Position numbers and translations under genes: made by a program
In this document: in pieces, positions 24,418 through 32,941 of the stretch
Layout of the letters: every line of letters begins with the position of its first letter
Numbering within the stretch: the first letter of the stretch is position 1
DNA from: Microbacterium sp. 1S1
Lineage (GTDB): Bacteria > Actinomycetota > Actinomycetes > Actinomycetales > Microbacteriaceae
Length of the DNA stretch: 64,000 nt
NCBI RefSeq assembly: GCF_008271365.1
Contig: NZ_CP043430.1
Location: 310,001 to 374,000, forward strand
Reading direction: 5' to 3'
Notes under the pieces: generated by a model
What the model was told of the DNA's origin: nothing
Databases searched by the model: none
What the model saw: only the letters and a program-made list of their open reading frames with translations

Positions 24418-24426
24418 AGGCCAAAA
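24409..24426. promoter_or_regulatory. Operator A between yggS and gabT (TTTTGACATAGGCCAAAA)
   Basis: Imperfect palindrome TTTTGRC-N4-GYCAAAA. It is the exact reverse complement of the site in front of the MocR gene (32679-32696). It overlaps the yggS start and its TAGATT -10 box on the minus strand, and the TTGACA -35 box (24411-24416) of a plus-strand promoter whose -10 is TAGCTT (24434-24439), spacer 17. One bound dimer could control both genes. Confidence 0.72.
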
Positions 24427-24487
24427 TCTAACATAGCTTCAGGGCACGTCGCTCAACCAGCGACGCCCCTGACGAAGGAGCCCGCCC

Positions 24488-25831
24488 ATGTCCGCTTCCG
24501 GTCTGTTCTCCGGCGCCGTCCTATCGAGCCCCCTCCTGCGCACCGAGGTCCCCGGGCCGCGGAGCCGGGCGCTGCACGAGCGTCGGCAGCGGGTCGTCCC
24601 GCGCGGTGTCGGCAGCGTCCTCCCCGTCTACATCGCGCACGCCGACGGCCCCTGGATCACCGACGTGGACGGCAACCGCTTCCTCGACCTGGGCAGCGGC
24701 ATCGGCGTGACGACGATCGGCCACACCAACCGCGCGGCCGTGACCGCGGCGGCGGAGCAACTCGACCGGGTCACGCACACCCTGTTCACCGTCACCCCGT
24801 ACGAGGGCTACGTGCGCCTCGCCGAGCTGCTCGCGGAGAAGGTCCCCGGCACCCACGAGACCCGGACGGCGTTCGCGAACTCGGGCGCCGAAGCCGTCGA
24901 GAACGCGGTCAAGATCGCGCGGAGGCACACAGGGCGACGGGCGGTCGCGGCCCTGGACCACGCGTTTCACGGGCGCACGAATCTCGCGCTGGCGATGAAC
25001 CACAGGGCCGCGCCGTACGGCTCCGGCTTCGGCCCGTTCGCGCCCGATGTCCATCGCGTCCCCAACTCGTACCCCTACCGCGACGGGCTGGACGGCGCGG
25101 AGGCGGCAGCACGCACGATCGCGTATCTCGAGCAGCGGATCGGCGTGCGCGATCTCGCTGCCGTCATCGCCGAGCCGATTCAGGGCGAGGGCGGTTTCGT
25201 GGTCCCGGCAGACGGCTTCCTGCCGGCCCTGCAGGAGTGGTGCACGCGAAACGGCGTGGTCTTCATCGCCGATGAGATCCAGACGGGGCTGGGCCGTACC
25301 GGGGCGTGGTTCGCCAGCACCCACTTCGGCCTCGTGCCCGACCTCGTGCTCACGGCGAAAGGTATCGCCGGCGGGCTGCCCTTGGCCGCGGTGACCGGTC
25401 GCGCGGAGATCATGGACGCTCCGGACCCGGGGGGCCTGGGCGGCACGTTCGGCGGCAACCCCGTGTCCATCGCGTCCGCGCTCGCGGTGTTCGACGAACT
25501 CGAGAACGGGACCTTCTTCGCCGACGCCCACCGCATCGGCGCGCACCTGTCCGCGCGTCTCGACGGTCTGCGCACCCGCCACCCTGTCATCGGCGACGTC
25601 CGAGGCATCGGGGCCATGCAGGCCTTCGAGGTGAGCGCTCCCGGGACGACGCAGCCGCTCGCCGGAGCCGCCACCATGATCGCGGAGTTCGCCGCTCAGC
25701 GCGGCATCCTGCTCCTGACGGCCGGCAGCGACGGCAACGTGATCCGCTTCCTTCCCACCCTCACGACGACCCAGGAGCAGCTCGACCTCGCGGTGGATGT
25801 CATCGACGAAGCCCTCAGCACGCTCCGCTGA
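24488..25831 (+). CDS. Class III aminotransferase (4-aminobutyrate aminotransferase-like)
   Basis: 447 residues from ATG 24488, with AAGGAG upstream. PLP signatures: [16 protein letters not shown] (cofactor phosphate region), [19 protein letters not shown], the Asp in [14 protein letters not shown] and Schiff-base Lys in [14 protein letters not shown]. GabT enzymes move an omega-amino group from GABA to 2-oxoglutarate; related enzymes use other omega-amino acids. Promoter elements overlap operator A, so the MocR protein is the expected regulator. The end overlaps the convergent HAD phosphatase gene by 17 bases. Confidence 0.9.
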   Translation: MSASGLFSGAVLSSPLLRTEVPGPRSRALHERRQRVVPRGVGSVLPVYIAHADGPWITDVDGNRFLDLGSGIGVTTIGHTNRAAVTAAAEQLDRVTHTLFTVTPYEGYVRLAELLAEKVPGTHETRTAFANSGAEAVENAVKIARRHTGRRAVAALDHAFHGRTNLALAMNHRAAPYGSGFGPFAPDVHRVPNSYPYRDGLDGAEAAARTIAYLEQRIGVRDLAAVIAEPIQGEGGFVVPADGFLPALQEWCTRNGVVFIADEIQTGLGRTGAWFASTHFGLVPDLVLTAKGIAGGLPLAAVTGRAEIMDAPDPGGLGGTFGGNPVSIASALAVFDELENGTFFADAHRIGAHLSARLDGLRTRHPVIGDVRGIGAMQAFEVSAPGTTQPLAGAATMIAEFAAQRGILLLTAGSDGNVIRFLPTLTTTQEQLDLAVDVIDEALSTLR

Positions 25832-26495
25832 GCACGCGGAGGCGCAGTGCCTCCCCGTCCCATCGCACCCGGGCCAGGTCATGCACGATCAGGTCCGGGG
25901 CGGCGGAGGCGGAGCACGCGCCCACCCCGACGACGAGCCCCGCGCCGGCCGCCCTGGCGGCGCGGATTCCCGGCGACGAGTCCTCGAAGACCACGCAGTC
26001 CCCCGGTTCCCGGTCGAGGAGGTCCGCGGCGCGGAGGTAGGGATCCGGCGCCGGTTTACCGCGGTCCACGTCCTCCGCAGCGACGAGCACGGTGGGCACG
26101 GGGACGCCCGCGCCGCGCATCCGTGCGGTCGCGACCTCCCTGTTGCTGCTCGTCGCGACCGCCCAGAGCTCGTGCGGCAGCGCGGTGAGCAGATCGGCAG
26201 CGCCGGGCATCTCGATCGTCGAGGCCGCGACGGCGAGCTCGCGCTCGAACAGGTCTGCCGTCGCCTCGCCCACGTGCTCGGGACTCACGACGGCCGCGAC
26301 CACGTCGCTCGGCCGCATGCCGTGCGGCGCGTCGCGGAGGAAGTCGAACTCCGGGGCGTAGCGCCGCGCCCAGGTCTCCCACGCGATCGCCGCCGTCGGG
26401 ACGGAGTCCACGAGCACCCCGTCGCAGTCGAACAGCAGTCCGGCCGCTCGGACCACCACCTCGGCACCTTCCCGTGCGTGTGCTAACTTTGGCAT
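25815..26495 (-). CDS. HAD-superfamily phosphatase (beta-phosphoglucomutase-like subfamily)
   Basis: 226 residues. HAD motifs in order: [12 protein letters not shown] (nucleophile Asp), ATSSNREVA, Lys in [11 protein letters not shown], and [14 protein letters not shown] 26495 lies 6 bases after TAGATT and lacks a ribosome binding site, again suggesting a leaderless transcript; alternatives are the GTG codons before VRAAGLLFD. Operator B overlaps this start. Its substrate is probably a small sugar or PLP-type phosphate, the latter suggested only by its shared operator. Confidence 0.88.
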   Translation of the reverse strand: MPKLAHAREGAEVVVRAAGLLFDCDGVLVDSVPTAAIAWETWARRYAPEFDFLRDAPHGMRPSDVVAAVVSPEHVGEATADLFERELAVAASTIEMPGAADLLTALPHELWAVATSSNREVATARMRGAGVPVPTVLVAAEDVDRGKPAPDPYLRAADLLDREPGDCVVFEDSSPGIRAARAAGAGLVVGVGACSASAAPDLIVHDLARVRWDGEALRLRVLSGAC

Positions 26496-26504
26496 AGGTC
26501 AAAT
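26487..26504. promoter_or_regulatory. Operator B between HAD phosphatase and glutamine amidotransferase genes
   Basis: CTTTGGCATAGGTCAAAT, matching operators A and C with small changes and the same TTTGRC-N4-GYCAAA symmetry. It covers the HAD start codon and -10 (TAGATT) on the minus strand and lies about 24 bases before the plus-strand amidotransferase start. Confidence 0.65.
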
Positions 26505-26527
26505 CTAGCCCAGGAGGCAGCGCCATC

Positions 26528-27235
26528 GTGTCGACCCCGCCCAGAACAGCGATCGCCCTTCGCCACGTCCCATTCGAAGATCTCGGGATCCTCGCGCCCC
26601 TGCTGACGGCGCGTGGCTATCAGACCACCATGCTCGACGCCGGCATCGACGACGTCGACCCGGATGCCCTCACCGCCGCGGACCTGCTCGTCGTCCTCGG
26701 CGGACCGATCGGCGTCTACGACGACGACCGGTATCCGTTCCTGCGCACCTCGAAGGCAGCCGTCACCGCTCGCCTCGACAACGGCGGCGCGACCTTGGGC
26801 GTCTGCCTCGGCGCGCAGCTCCTGGCGGAGGCCCTGGGCGCGCACGTGCGGCCGACCGGCGCCGTGGAGATCGGTTACGCCCCGCTCAGCCTCACCCCGG
26901 CGGGCAGGGACTCCGTTCTCGCACCGCTCGACGGTGAGCCCGTGCTCCACTGGCACGGAGACGAGTTCGCGATCCCCGCCGGCGAGCTCTCGCTCGCGAG
27001 CACTCCCGGGTTCCCCCATCAGGCGTTCGCGGTCGGCCGCACCCTCGGCCTGCAGTTCCACCTCGAGGCCGATCACCGGGCTATCGAGCGCTGGCTCATC
27101 GGCCACGCCCACGAACTCCACCACAACGGTATCGACCCGCGAACCATCCGCCGGCAGGCGCAGACCCACGGGCCGCGGCTCGAGACCCTCGCCACCCGCG
27201 TGCTGAACGACTGGCTGGACGCCGTCGAGGCCTAG
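26528..27235 (+). CDS. Class I glutamine amidotransferase-like protein
   Basis: 235 residues from GTG 26528, with AGGAGG upstream. Class I triad: Cys in LGVCLGAQLLAEA and a His-x-Glu motif in LQFHLEAD. Similar stand-alone proteins act as gamma-glutamyl hydrolases or donate ammonia to a partner ligase. The shared operator with gabT-type and PLP genes suggests a role in amine or amino-acid metabolism, for example removing a gamma-glutamyl group; this is inference. A terminator follows. Confidence 0.87.
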   Translation: MSTPPRTAIALRHVPFEDLGILAPLLTARGYQTTMLDAGIDDVDPDALTAADLLVVLGGPIGVYDDDRYPFLRTSKAAVTARLDNGGATLGVCLGAQLLAEALGAHVRPTGAVEIGYAPLSLTPAGRDSVLAPLDGEPVLHWHGDEFAIPAGELSLASTPGFPHQAFAVGRTLGLQFHLEADHRAIERWLIGHAHELHHNGIDPRTIRRQAQTHGPRLETLATRVLNDWLDAVEA

Positions 27236-27253
27236 ACGACACCGGGCAGCGGA

Positions 27254-27284
27254 AGAGGCCGGACCCCCAGCGAATCCGGCCTCT
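27254..27284. terminator. Terminator between convergent genes
   Basis: AGAGGCCGGA and TCCGGCCTCT pair perfectly (10 bp) with an 11-base loop, between the amidotransferase stop (27235) and the convergent AhpD-like stop (27298). Confidence 0.7.
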
Positions 27285-27297
27285 GCTCCCCTCGACC

Positions 27298-27843
27298 TCA
27301 GGCGGCGCGACGCAGCGGCACCGTCGGGAAGTCGATCGGCACATCGAGCGCGATGTTCACGTAGTTCGTGAACAGGTTCAGCGCCACCTGACCGATCGTC
27401 TCGACGATCTGCTCGTCGGTCCAGCCGTGGGCACGGAGAGCATCGACGTCGGCCGAGGTCACCTGGCCCCTTTCCTCGACCAGCTTGAGGGCGAACGCGA
27501 GCAGGGCCGCCGTGCGCGGGTCGTCGGACTTGCCGTCCTGCGCCTCCGCCAGGACGTCCTTCGACAGACCGGCCTTCTTGCCGAGCGCCGTGTGCGCGGC
27601 GAGGCAGTAGCCGCACGAGTTGCGGTTCGCGACGGCGACGGCGATCTGCTCACCGAGTGCGGCGCCGAGCGTCCCCCCGCCGTAGGCACCGAAGGCGCTC
27701 CACATGCTGGTGAGGGCGGCGGGCGAGTTCGCCACCGCACGGAACATCGCCGGGACGGCGCCGAAGGCCGAGCCGATCTGCTCGAGCTGGTCCTTGACGG
27801 GGCCGGTGGCGGTCTCACGGTCGACGAGAGGGACGTTGGGCAT
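27298..27843 (-). CDS. Carboxymuconolactone decarboxylase/AhpD-family protein
   Basis: 181 residues from ATG 27843 with AAAGGAG upstream; a longer upstream frame is not used. Contains the AhpD-type redox motif CGYCLAAH (CxxCxxxH) in a helical CMD fold. Such proteins reduce peroxides or act as peroxidase partners. It is divergent from an AraC regulator at 27966, its likely controller. Confidence 0.9.
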   Translation of the reverse strand: MPNVPLVDRETATGPVKDQLEQIGSAFGAVPAMFRAVANSPAALTSMWSAFGAYGGGTLGAALGEQIAVAVANRNSCGYCLAAHTALGKKAGLSKDVLAEAQDGKSDDPRTAALLAFALKLVEERGQVTSADVDALRAHGWTDEQIVETIGQVALNLFTNYVNIALDVPIDFPTVPLRRAA

Positions 27844-27965
27844 GGGATGCTCCTTTGTTTCGAGATGAGCCGTGTTCGGCTTCCCCTCCAGTGTTCCCGC
27901 TTCTGCCGCACTTTGCGCATCATATGGTCTTGCTTTCATTGCAGATCGTCCAGAAGAATGGAGGC

Positions 27966-28817
27966 ATGCCACCGCTCGATCGCCTCACCCCGTTGCTCGA
28001 CCGCTTCCGCGTGCGCAGCCGCCTGTTCCACACCGGCCCCCTCTGCGGCACCACGGTCTTCGCGGCCAGCGCGGGGCACGGCTTCCTCCACGTGCTGCGA
28101 CGCGGGGAGATGGAGGTGACGCACCAGCGCCCCGACGGCAGCATCGAGCGCGAGACCATCACGCGACCGAGCCTGCTCTTCTTCCCGCGCCCCCTCGATC
28201 ACACCTTCCTCAACGCACCGACGGACGAATCGGACTTCGCCTGCGCGACGATCGACTTCGACGGCGGCGCGACGCATCCGCTCGTCCGCACCCTCCCCGC
28301 CGTGATCGTCCTGCCCCTCGATGAGGTCTCCACCCTCGAGCCGGCACTGGACCTGCTCTTCGCAGAGGTGGACAACGTGCGCTGTGGTCGCCCGCTGCTC
28401 GCGGACCGCCTGTTCGAGGTGGTGCTCATCCAACTCCTGCGCTGGATGCTCGATCACTCCGAAGAACTCACCCTGCCGCCCGGGCTGCTGCCCGGCCTGG
28501 CCGACGAACGCCTCGCGCCCGCCCTCGTCGCGATGCACGAAGCGCCCGGGAATCCGTGGACGCTCGATGCCCTCGCCCGGACCGCGGCGATGTCGCGCAG
28601 TGCCTTCGCGGCGCGTTTCAAAGAGGTGGTGGGCCGCGCACCCGGCGACTACCTCACGGAGTGGCGGCTCACGATCGCCCAGGAGCAGCTCCGCGCCGGG
28701 ATGTCGGTGAGCGCCGTCGCCGCAGACCTGGGTTATGCGAGCGCCTCCGCGTTCTCCCGGGCGTTCGCCCAGCGGCTCGGCCGCTCCCCACGCGCCTGGC
28801 TCGGACTGGCGGCCTGA
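27966..28817 (+). CDS. AraC-family regulator with cupin-type N-terminus
   Basis: 283 residues from ATG 27966; AGAAG lies eight bases upstream. An in-frame ATG at 27927 is possible but adds sequence unlike this family. The N-terminal half is an AraC_binding cupin (CGTTVFAASAGHGFLHVLRRGEMEV). The C-terminal double helix-turn-helix reads WTLDALARTAAMSRSAFAARFKEVVGRAPGDYL and VSAVAADLGYASASAFSRAF. It is divergent from the AhpD-like gene, with a 122-bp spacer carrying the promoters. Members of this branch often respond to redox or reactive compounds. Confidence 0.9.
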   Translation: MPPLDRLTPLLDRFRVRSRLFHTGPLCGTTVFAASAGHGFLHVLRRGEMEVTHQRPDGSIERETITRPSLLFFPRPLDHTFLNAPTDESDFACATIDFDGGATHPLVRTLPAVIVLPLDEVSTLEPALDLLFAEVDNVRCGRPLLADRLFEVVLIQLLRWMLDHSEELTLPPGLLPGLADERLAPALVAMHEAPGNPWTLDALARTAAMSRSAFAARFKEVVGRAPGDYLTEWRLTIAQEQLRAGMSVSAVAADLGYASASAFSRAFAQRLGRSPRAWLGLAA

Positions 28818-28819
28818 GC

Positions 28820-29932
28820 CTAGCCCCCCGCCGACATCACCGCGGCGACCCCCCTCACGATCCGGTCGAGGTGGCCGGCCGAGAGCGCGGGGTGGACGGG
28901 GAGCGAGAGCACCTCCCGTGCCGCTCTCTCGGTCTCCGGCAGCGCATCGGCCGGGGCATAGCGGGCCAGCGAGGGGAGCCGATGGTTCGGGATCGGGTAG
29001 TAGACCCCGGAGCCCACGCCGTGCTCGTCACGGAGAGCTTCGCGCACCCGATCGCGCTCACCCGCGGCGATCCGCACCGTGTACTGGTGGTACACGTGCA
29101 CGGCCCCGTCGGCGACCGCCGGCACGGTGAGCCCGTCGATACCCCTCAGGGCGGAATCGAGGAAGGCGGCGTTCCGCTGCCGCTGCACGGTCCAGGCGGC
29201 GACCCGACGAAGCTGCACCCGGCCGACGGCGGCATGCACCTCGCTCATCCGATTGTTGTAACCGACGACCTCGTTCGCGTACTGGGTCTCCATTCCCTGA
29301 TTCCGGAGCAGACGAACCCTGCGCGCGGTCTGCTCGTCGGCGCACGTCACCATGCCGCCCTCGATCGCGGTCATGTTCTTCGTCGGATACAGGCTGAACA
29401 TCCCGAAAGCACCGATGGTGCCCACGGGGCGCCCTCGCCACGAGGCGCCGTGCGCCTGCGCGGCGTCCTCGTAGACGTCGAGCCCGTGCTCACGGGCGAC
29501 CTCCTCGATACCGTCCACGAGGAACGGATGCCCGTACAGATGCACCGGCATGATGCCCTTCGTACGGGCGGTGACGGCAGCGCGGACCCGCGCCGGATCC
29601 AGGGTGAAGTGCGTCGGCTCGATGTCGACGAACACGGGCGTCGCACCGGCCAGCACCACCGAGTTCGCGACGGCCGCGAAGGTGAAGGACGGCACGATCA
29701 CCTCGTCGCCGGGACCGACACCGGAGGCGAGGAGCCCGAGGAGCTGACCGCTCGTCCCGGAGTTCACGGCGACGGTCGTGCGGCCGTCGGCGAACTGCGC
29801 CGCGAACTCCTCCTCGAACGCCGCGACCTCGGGCCCTTGCGCGAGCATTCCGCTGCGGAGCACCCGTTCGACGGCCGCCACTTCCTCGTCGCCGATGAGC
29901 GGCGCGGCGGCGGGGATGAGGTCCTTGTGCAT
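28820..29932 (-). CDS. DegT/DnrJ/EryC1-family sugar aminotransferase
   Basis: 370 residues from ATG 29932 (GAAGGG upstream); an in-frame extension would run through the tRNA gene and is rejected. PLP features: NSGTSGQLLGLLA, EDAAQAHGASW and Schiff-base Lys in LYPTKNMTAIEGG. These enzymes aminate keto-sugar nucleotides for cell-surface glycans or antibiotics. No sugar biosynthesis genes surround it, so the substrate is unknown. The convergent AraC gene ends three bases away. Confidence 0.92.
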   Translation of the reverse strand: MHKDLIPAAAPLIGDEEVAAVERVLRSGMLAQGPEVAAFEEEFAAQFADGRTTVAVNSGTSGQLLGLLASGVGPGDEVIVPSFTFAAVANSVVLAGATPVFVDIEPTHFTLDPARVRAAVTARTKGIMPVHLYGHPFLVDGIEEVAREHGLDVYEDAAQAHGASWRGRPVGTIGAFGMFSLYPTKNMTAIEGGMVTCADEQTARRVRLLRNQGMETQYANEVVGYNNRMSEVHAAVGRVQLRRVAAWTVQRQRNAAFLDSALRGIDGLTVPAVADGAVHVYHQYTVRIAAGERDRVREALRDEHGVGSGVYYPIPNHRLPSLARYAPADALPETERAAREVLSLPVHPALSAGHLDRIVRGVAAVMSAGG

Positions 29933-29975
29933 GGAGATGCCCTTCGTCGGGGAGGCTCGGAGCGAGCCGGATCGG

Positions 29976-30046
29976 AGGTGGAGGCAGGATTCGAACCTGC
30001 GTACGCGGTCTTGCGGGCCGCGACCTGGCCACTCGGTCACTCCACC
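29976..30046 (-). tRNA. tRNA-Cys (GCA) with non-canonical anticodon loop
   Basis: A 71-base cloverleaf including the discriminator base. Acceptor stem GGTGGAG/CTCCACC is perfect, the T-arm is GCAGG-TTCGAAT-CCTGC, and the discriminator is U (tRNA-Cys identity base). Anticodon arm GCGGC-CCGCAAG-ACCGC places GCA in the middle. Odd points: C at position 33 where almost all tRNAs have U, G at 38, and a C31-A39 mismatch. The variable loop is GTAC. It sits alone rather than in a Gly-Cys-Val cluster. It may be a second, divergent tRNA-Cys; a recent mutation or an assembly error is not excluded. Confidence 0.8.
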
Positions 30047-30059
30047 GGGTCGGATATCG

Positions 30060-31307
30060 TCATGCCCCCGGCGGCGAATACCCCTGCAGGAAGCGACCGA
30101 AGCGCTGCACCGCGTCGACCAGGGTGCCCACCTCGGGGAGGAAAGCGATGCGCACGTGGTCCGTGTCCGCACCGTTGAAGGCGCGGCCGTGCACGAGGAG
30201 GATGCGCTCGGCGTCGAGGAAGTCGAGCACCAGCCGCTCGTCGTCGACGATGCCGAAGACCTCCGGGTCGAGGCGCGGGAAGAGGTAGAGCCCGCCGCCC
30301 GCCTCCTGCACCTCCACGCCCGGAATCGCTCGGAGCGCCGCCGTGGCGGCGTCGCGCTGCACGGTCAGCCGCCCCTGCGCCGAGACGAGGGCGTCCAGCG
30401 AGGTGTCCTGGTTCAGCGCCACGGTGATCGCGTGCTGCGCGGGCACCGAGGCGCACATCCGCATCGACGCGAGCAACCGCACCCCGGAGAGGAAGGGGTC
30501 GTCGCGGGCGAACCCGGTCGTGAGCGCCCATGCCGCGCGGTACCCCGCGACGCGGTGGGTCTTCGACAACCCGGCGAAGGTGACACAGGGCACATCGGGT
30601 GCGACCTGCGCCATCGACACGTGCGCGAAGCCCGGATACACGACGCGATCGTAGATCTCATCCGAGAGCAGCAGCAGCCCATGGCGGCGGGCCAGCTCGG
30701 CGATGCCCTCGAGCGTCGCGCGGTCGTACACGGCTCCGGTCGGGTTGTTCGGATTGATGACGACGATCGCGACCGTCCGCGGGCCGATCGCCGCCGCCAT
30801 GGCTTCGAGGTCGGGGAGCCAGCCCGACTCCTCGACACAGGGGTAATGCACCGGCGTGCCCCCGGCGAGCACCGTCGACGCCGTCCACAGCGGATAGTCG
30901 GGGCTCGGGATGAGCACCTCGTCACCGGGCTCCAGCAGCGCCTGCAGGGTGAGGCCCACGAGCTCGGAGACGCCGTTGCCGACGGTCACCGCGTCGATCC
31001 CGAGGGCGGGGAATCCGGGGCGGCGCGCATAGTGCGCGCGGATGGCCTCCCGCGTCTCCGGCAGGCCGGGGGACTCGGAGTACCCGTGGGCGTGCGGCAG
31101 GGCCGCCCGGAGCGCCTCGACGATGACCGGCGGCGCCTCGAAGCCGAAGGGGGCCGGATTGCCGATGTTCAGCCGGAGGATCTCCTCACCCCGGGACTCC
31201 AGCTCTGCGGCCCGCTCCGCCACCGGCCCGCGCAGGTCGTAGAGGACACCGTCCAGCCGGGACGAGCGCCCGATGCGAATCGCCTCCCGGACGTTCCTCT
31301 CGGTCAT
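30060..31307 (-). CDS. Class I/II aminotransferase (alanine aminotransferase-like)
   Basis: 415 residues from ATG 31307, which overlaps the MocR stop as ATGA; the longer frame upstream is a shadow of MocR. Fold-type I signatures: VGNGVSELVGLTLQALLEPGDEV, VINPNNPTGAVY, DEIYDRVVY, and the Schiff-base Lys in GLSKTHRVAGYRAAW. Closest by eye to AlaA-type alanine:pyruvate aminotransferases. Co-transcribed with the MocR regulator, so it belongs to the same regulon. The tRNA-Cys gene lies just downstream. Confidence 0.9.
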   Translation of the reverse strand: MTERNVREAIRIGRSSRLDGVLYDLRGPVAERAAELESRGEEILRLNIGNPAPFGFEAPPVIVEALRAALPHAHGYSESPGLPETREAIRAHYARRPGFPALGIDAVTVGNGVSELVGLTLQALLEPGDEVLIPSPDYPLWTASTVLAGGTPVHYPCVEESGWLPDLEAMAAAIGPRTVAIVVINPNNPTGAVYDRATLEGIAELARRHGLLLLSDEIYDRVVYPGFAHVSMAQVAPDVPCVTFAGLSKTHRVAGYRAAWALTTGFARDDPFLSGVRLLASMRMCASVPAQHAITVALNQDTSLDALVSAQGRLTVQRDAATAALRAIPGVEVQEAGGGLYLFPRLDPEVFGIVDDERLVLDFLDAERILLVHGRAFNGADTDHVRIAFLPEVGTLVDAVQRFGRFLQGYSPPGA

Positions 31308-32659
31308 ACGTCCGCCTCCGTGGCCGCAGGGCCGGCCGACGCCGCCACGTCGTCGGCGAGTCGCCGCAACTCGGCGTCGTCGAGATCGTGCACGGTGAGA
31401 CGGAGGTGGTGCGCACCGGCGGAACCGGGCTCCAGCGCGAACTCCGACCCCGCTCGGACGAGCCAGCCACGCCGCGCGAGCCGGGCGGCGACGTCGGGAG
31501 CCTCGTCGCGGACGTCGACCCACACGTTCAGGCCGCTCTCCGCACGGACGTCCAGGCCGCGCGCGGACAGAAGGGCCGCGAACGAGCGATTGCGGACGGC
31601 GTACCGGCCGCCCGCCTCCGCGATCAGGCGATGCACCTCGTCGTCGCGCAGCATGGCCGCGGCGAGCTGCTGCATGACATGACTCACCCACATGGTGCCG
31701 GGGCTCAGCCGGAGGGCGAGCCGCTCGGCGGTGACCGGATCGGAGGCCGTGAGGGCCAACCGCATGTCGGGGCCGAGGAACTTGGACACCGACCGCACCA
31801 GAGCCCAGCGCTCCTGGGCGGGCCCGATGATGCTCGCGTACGGAGTGGGCGCCAGCAGCGAGAAATGGTCGTCCTCGATCACGAGGACGTGCGGATACGG
31901 CGCGAGCACCTCACGCAGCTCGGCGGCCCGGGCGGGGCTGATGCTGACGCCGGTCGGATTGTGTGCGCGGGGCGTGCAGACGACCGCGCGCACGCCGCTC
32001 TCCAGCGCCTCGCGCAGCCCGTCCACCGTGATCCCCTCGGCATCGACCGGGATGGCGACGGGGGTGTAGCCGGCCAGACGCGCGGTCTGGATGCTGGAGA
32101 GGAAGCAGGGGTCCTCGAGTCCGACCCGGTCGCCGTGCACCAGCGTCTGGGCGAGCAGCCGCTCCACCGCGTCGACGGCACCGGCCGTGACGGACAGCCG
32201 GAAGGGACGCGCCTGATCTTCGGCGATCCACCGCGTCGCCCATTCGGCGAGCCCGGCGTCGATCACGGACTCGCCGTAGAGGACCGGCGTCGGCTGGACC
32301 GCTTTCAGAGCGGCCGCCAGATCGGGGAGCAGCGCCGGCTGCGGGTTGCCGCTGCCGATGTCCCGCAGGGCGGTCCCCGGGGTGAAGCCCTCGTCGTGGG
32401 TGGCGGCCGGACCGAGCACCGTCGTCCCGGTTCGCCCGCCGGTGGTCGCGATGCGCGCGTTCACGAGCGAGCGGTACGCGGCGAGCACCGTGTTGCGGTT
32501 GACACCGAGCCGCTCGGCGAGGGTGCGGACCGGCGGCAGACGATCACCGGCGACGAGGGTCCCCCGCTCCACGAGGTCGCGCACGCTCTCCGTAATCTCC
32601 GCAGCGGTGACACCGCGGATCGCCTCGGTCCCACCGTCTCTGCTCTCCGCCGTGCCCAT
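31304..32659 (-). CDS. MocR-family regulator (GntR DNA-binding domain fused to aminotransferase fold)
   Basis: 451 residues from ATG 32659. Residues about 10-75 are a GntR winged helix (VERGTLVAGDRLPPVRTLAERLGVNRNTVLAAYRSL). The rest is an aminotransferase-like domain with NPTGVSISP and the conserved PLP Lys in VRSVSKFLGPDMR, so cofactor binding is likely. ATG 32659 follows TACCGT by 6 bases without a ribosome binding site (leaderless); the farther ATG at 32704 would start upstream of the promoter. Operator C precedes the promoter, implying autoregulation. GabR, PdxR and TauR are relatives. Predicted to control yggS, gabT, HAD, the amidotransferase and the adjacent aminotransferase. Confidence 0.9.
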   Translation of the reverse strand: MGTAESRDGGTEAIRGVTAAEITESVRDLVERGTLVAGDRLPPVRTLAERLGVNRNTVLAAYRSLVNARIATTGGRTGTTVLGPAATHDEGFTPGTALRDIGSGNPQPALLPDLAAALKAVQPTPVLYGESVIDAGLAEWATRWIAEDQARPFRLSVTAGAVDAVERLLAQTLVHGDRVGLEDPCFLSSIQTARLAGYTPVAIPVDAEGITVDGLREALESGVRAVVCTPRAHNPTGVSISPARAAELREVLAPYPHVLVIEDDHFSLLAPTPYASIIGPAQERWALVRSVSKFLGPDMRLALTASDPVTAERLALRLSPGTMWVSHVMQQLAAAMLRDDEVHRLIAEAGGRYAVRNRSFAALLSARGLDVRAESGLNVWVDVRDEAPDVAARLARRGWLVRAGSEFALEPGSAGAHHLRLTVHDLDDAELRRLADDVAASAGPAATEADV

Positions 32660-32678
32660 GTCTCGACGGTAGGGGAGA

Positions 32679-32696
32679 TTTTGGCCTATGTCAAAA
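32679..32696. promoter_or_regulatory. Operator C in the MocR promoter (TTTTGGCCTATGTCAAAA)
   Basis: Exact reverse complement of operator A; identity extends to 20 bases with the flanking GA. On the minus strand the embedded TTGACA serves as -35 and TACCGT as -10 (17-base spacer), so binding would block the MocR promoter. Confidence 0.72.
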
Positions 32697-32708
32697 TATC
32701 CCACCCCG

Positions 32709-32858
32709 TCAGGGACGGTCGTCGACCTCCACGCCGTCCTCGATCTCCTCCGGCTCCAGGTCGGTCACGTCGACCTCGGGGGTGTCGCCCTCGCCGTTGT
32801 TCGCCGTCGGCGGCTCCCCGTGGAACCCGGTCGTCTCGTCCTGTCGCGGATCGCTCAT
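32709..32858 (-). CDS. Small acidic protein, 49 residues
   Basis: Starts at ATG 32858 with AGGAGG upstream. The sequence opens MSDPRQDETTGFHGEPP and is rich in Asp and Glu (DVTDLEPEEIEDGVEVDDRP), so it is likely intrinsically disordered. Function unknown. It resembles the 54-residue protein at 48052 in start (MSDP) and composition, so both may belong to one family of small acidic proteins. It follows the permease operon on the same strand by 83 bases. Confidence 0.6.
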   Translation of the reverse strand: MSDPRQDETTGFHGEPPTANNGEGDTPEVDVTDLEPEEIEDGVEVDDRP

Positions 32859-32941
32859 GATGCCTCCTCGGTTGGTGTGCCCCCAGGATCGCGGAGGACC
32901 GGTGGGGCCGGCGAGCGCCTTGACAACGCCCATACCGTCCG

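Noticed and set aside
29976..30046. Suppressor or selenocysteine tRNA
   Set aside because: The anticodon is GCA with a standard 4-base variable loop and a U discriminator, so a Cys tRNA, though unusual.
29970..30172. N-terminal extension of the DegT aminotransferase to 30172
   Set aside because: It would read through the tRNA-Cys gene; ATG 29932 gives the normal family start.
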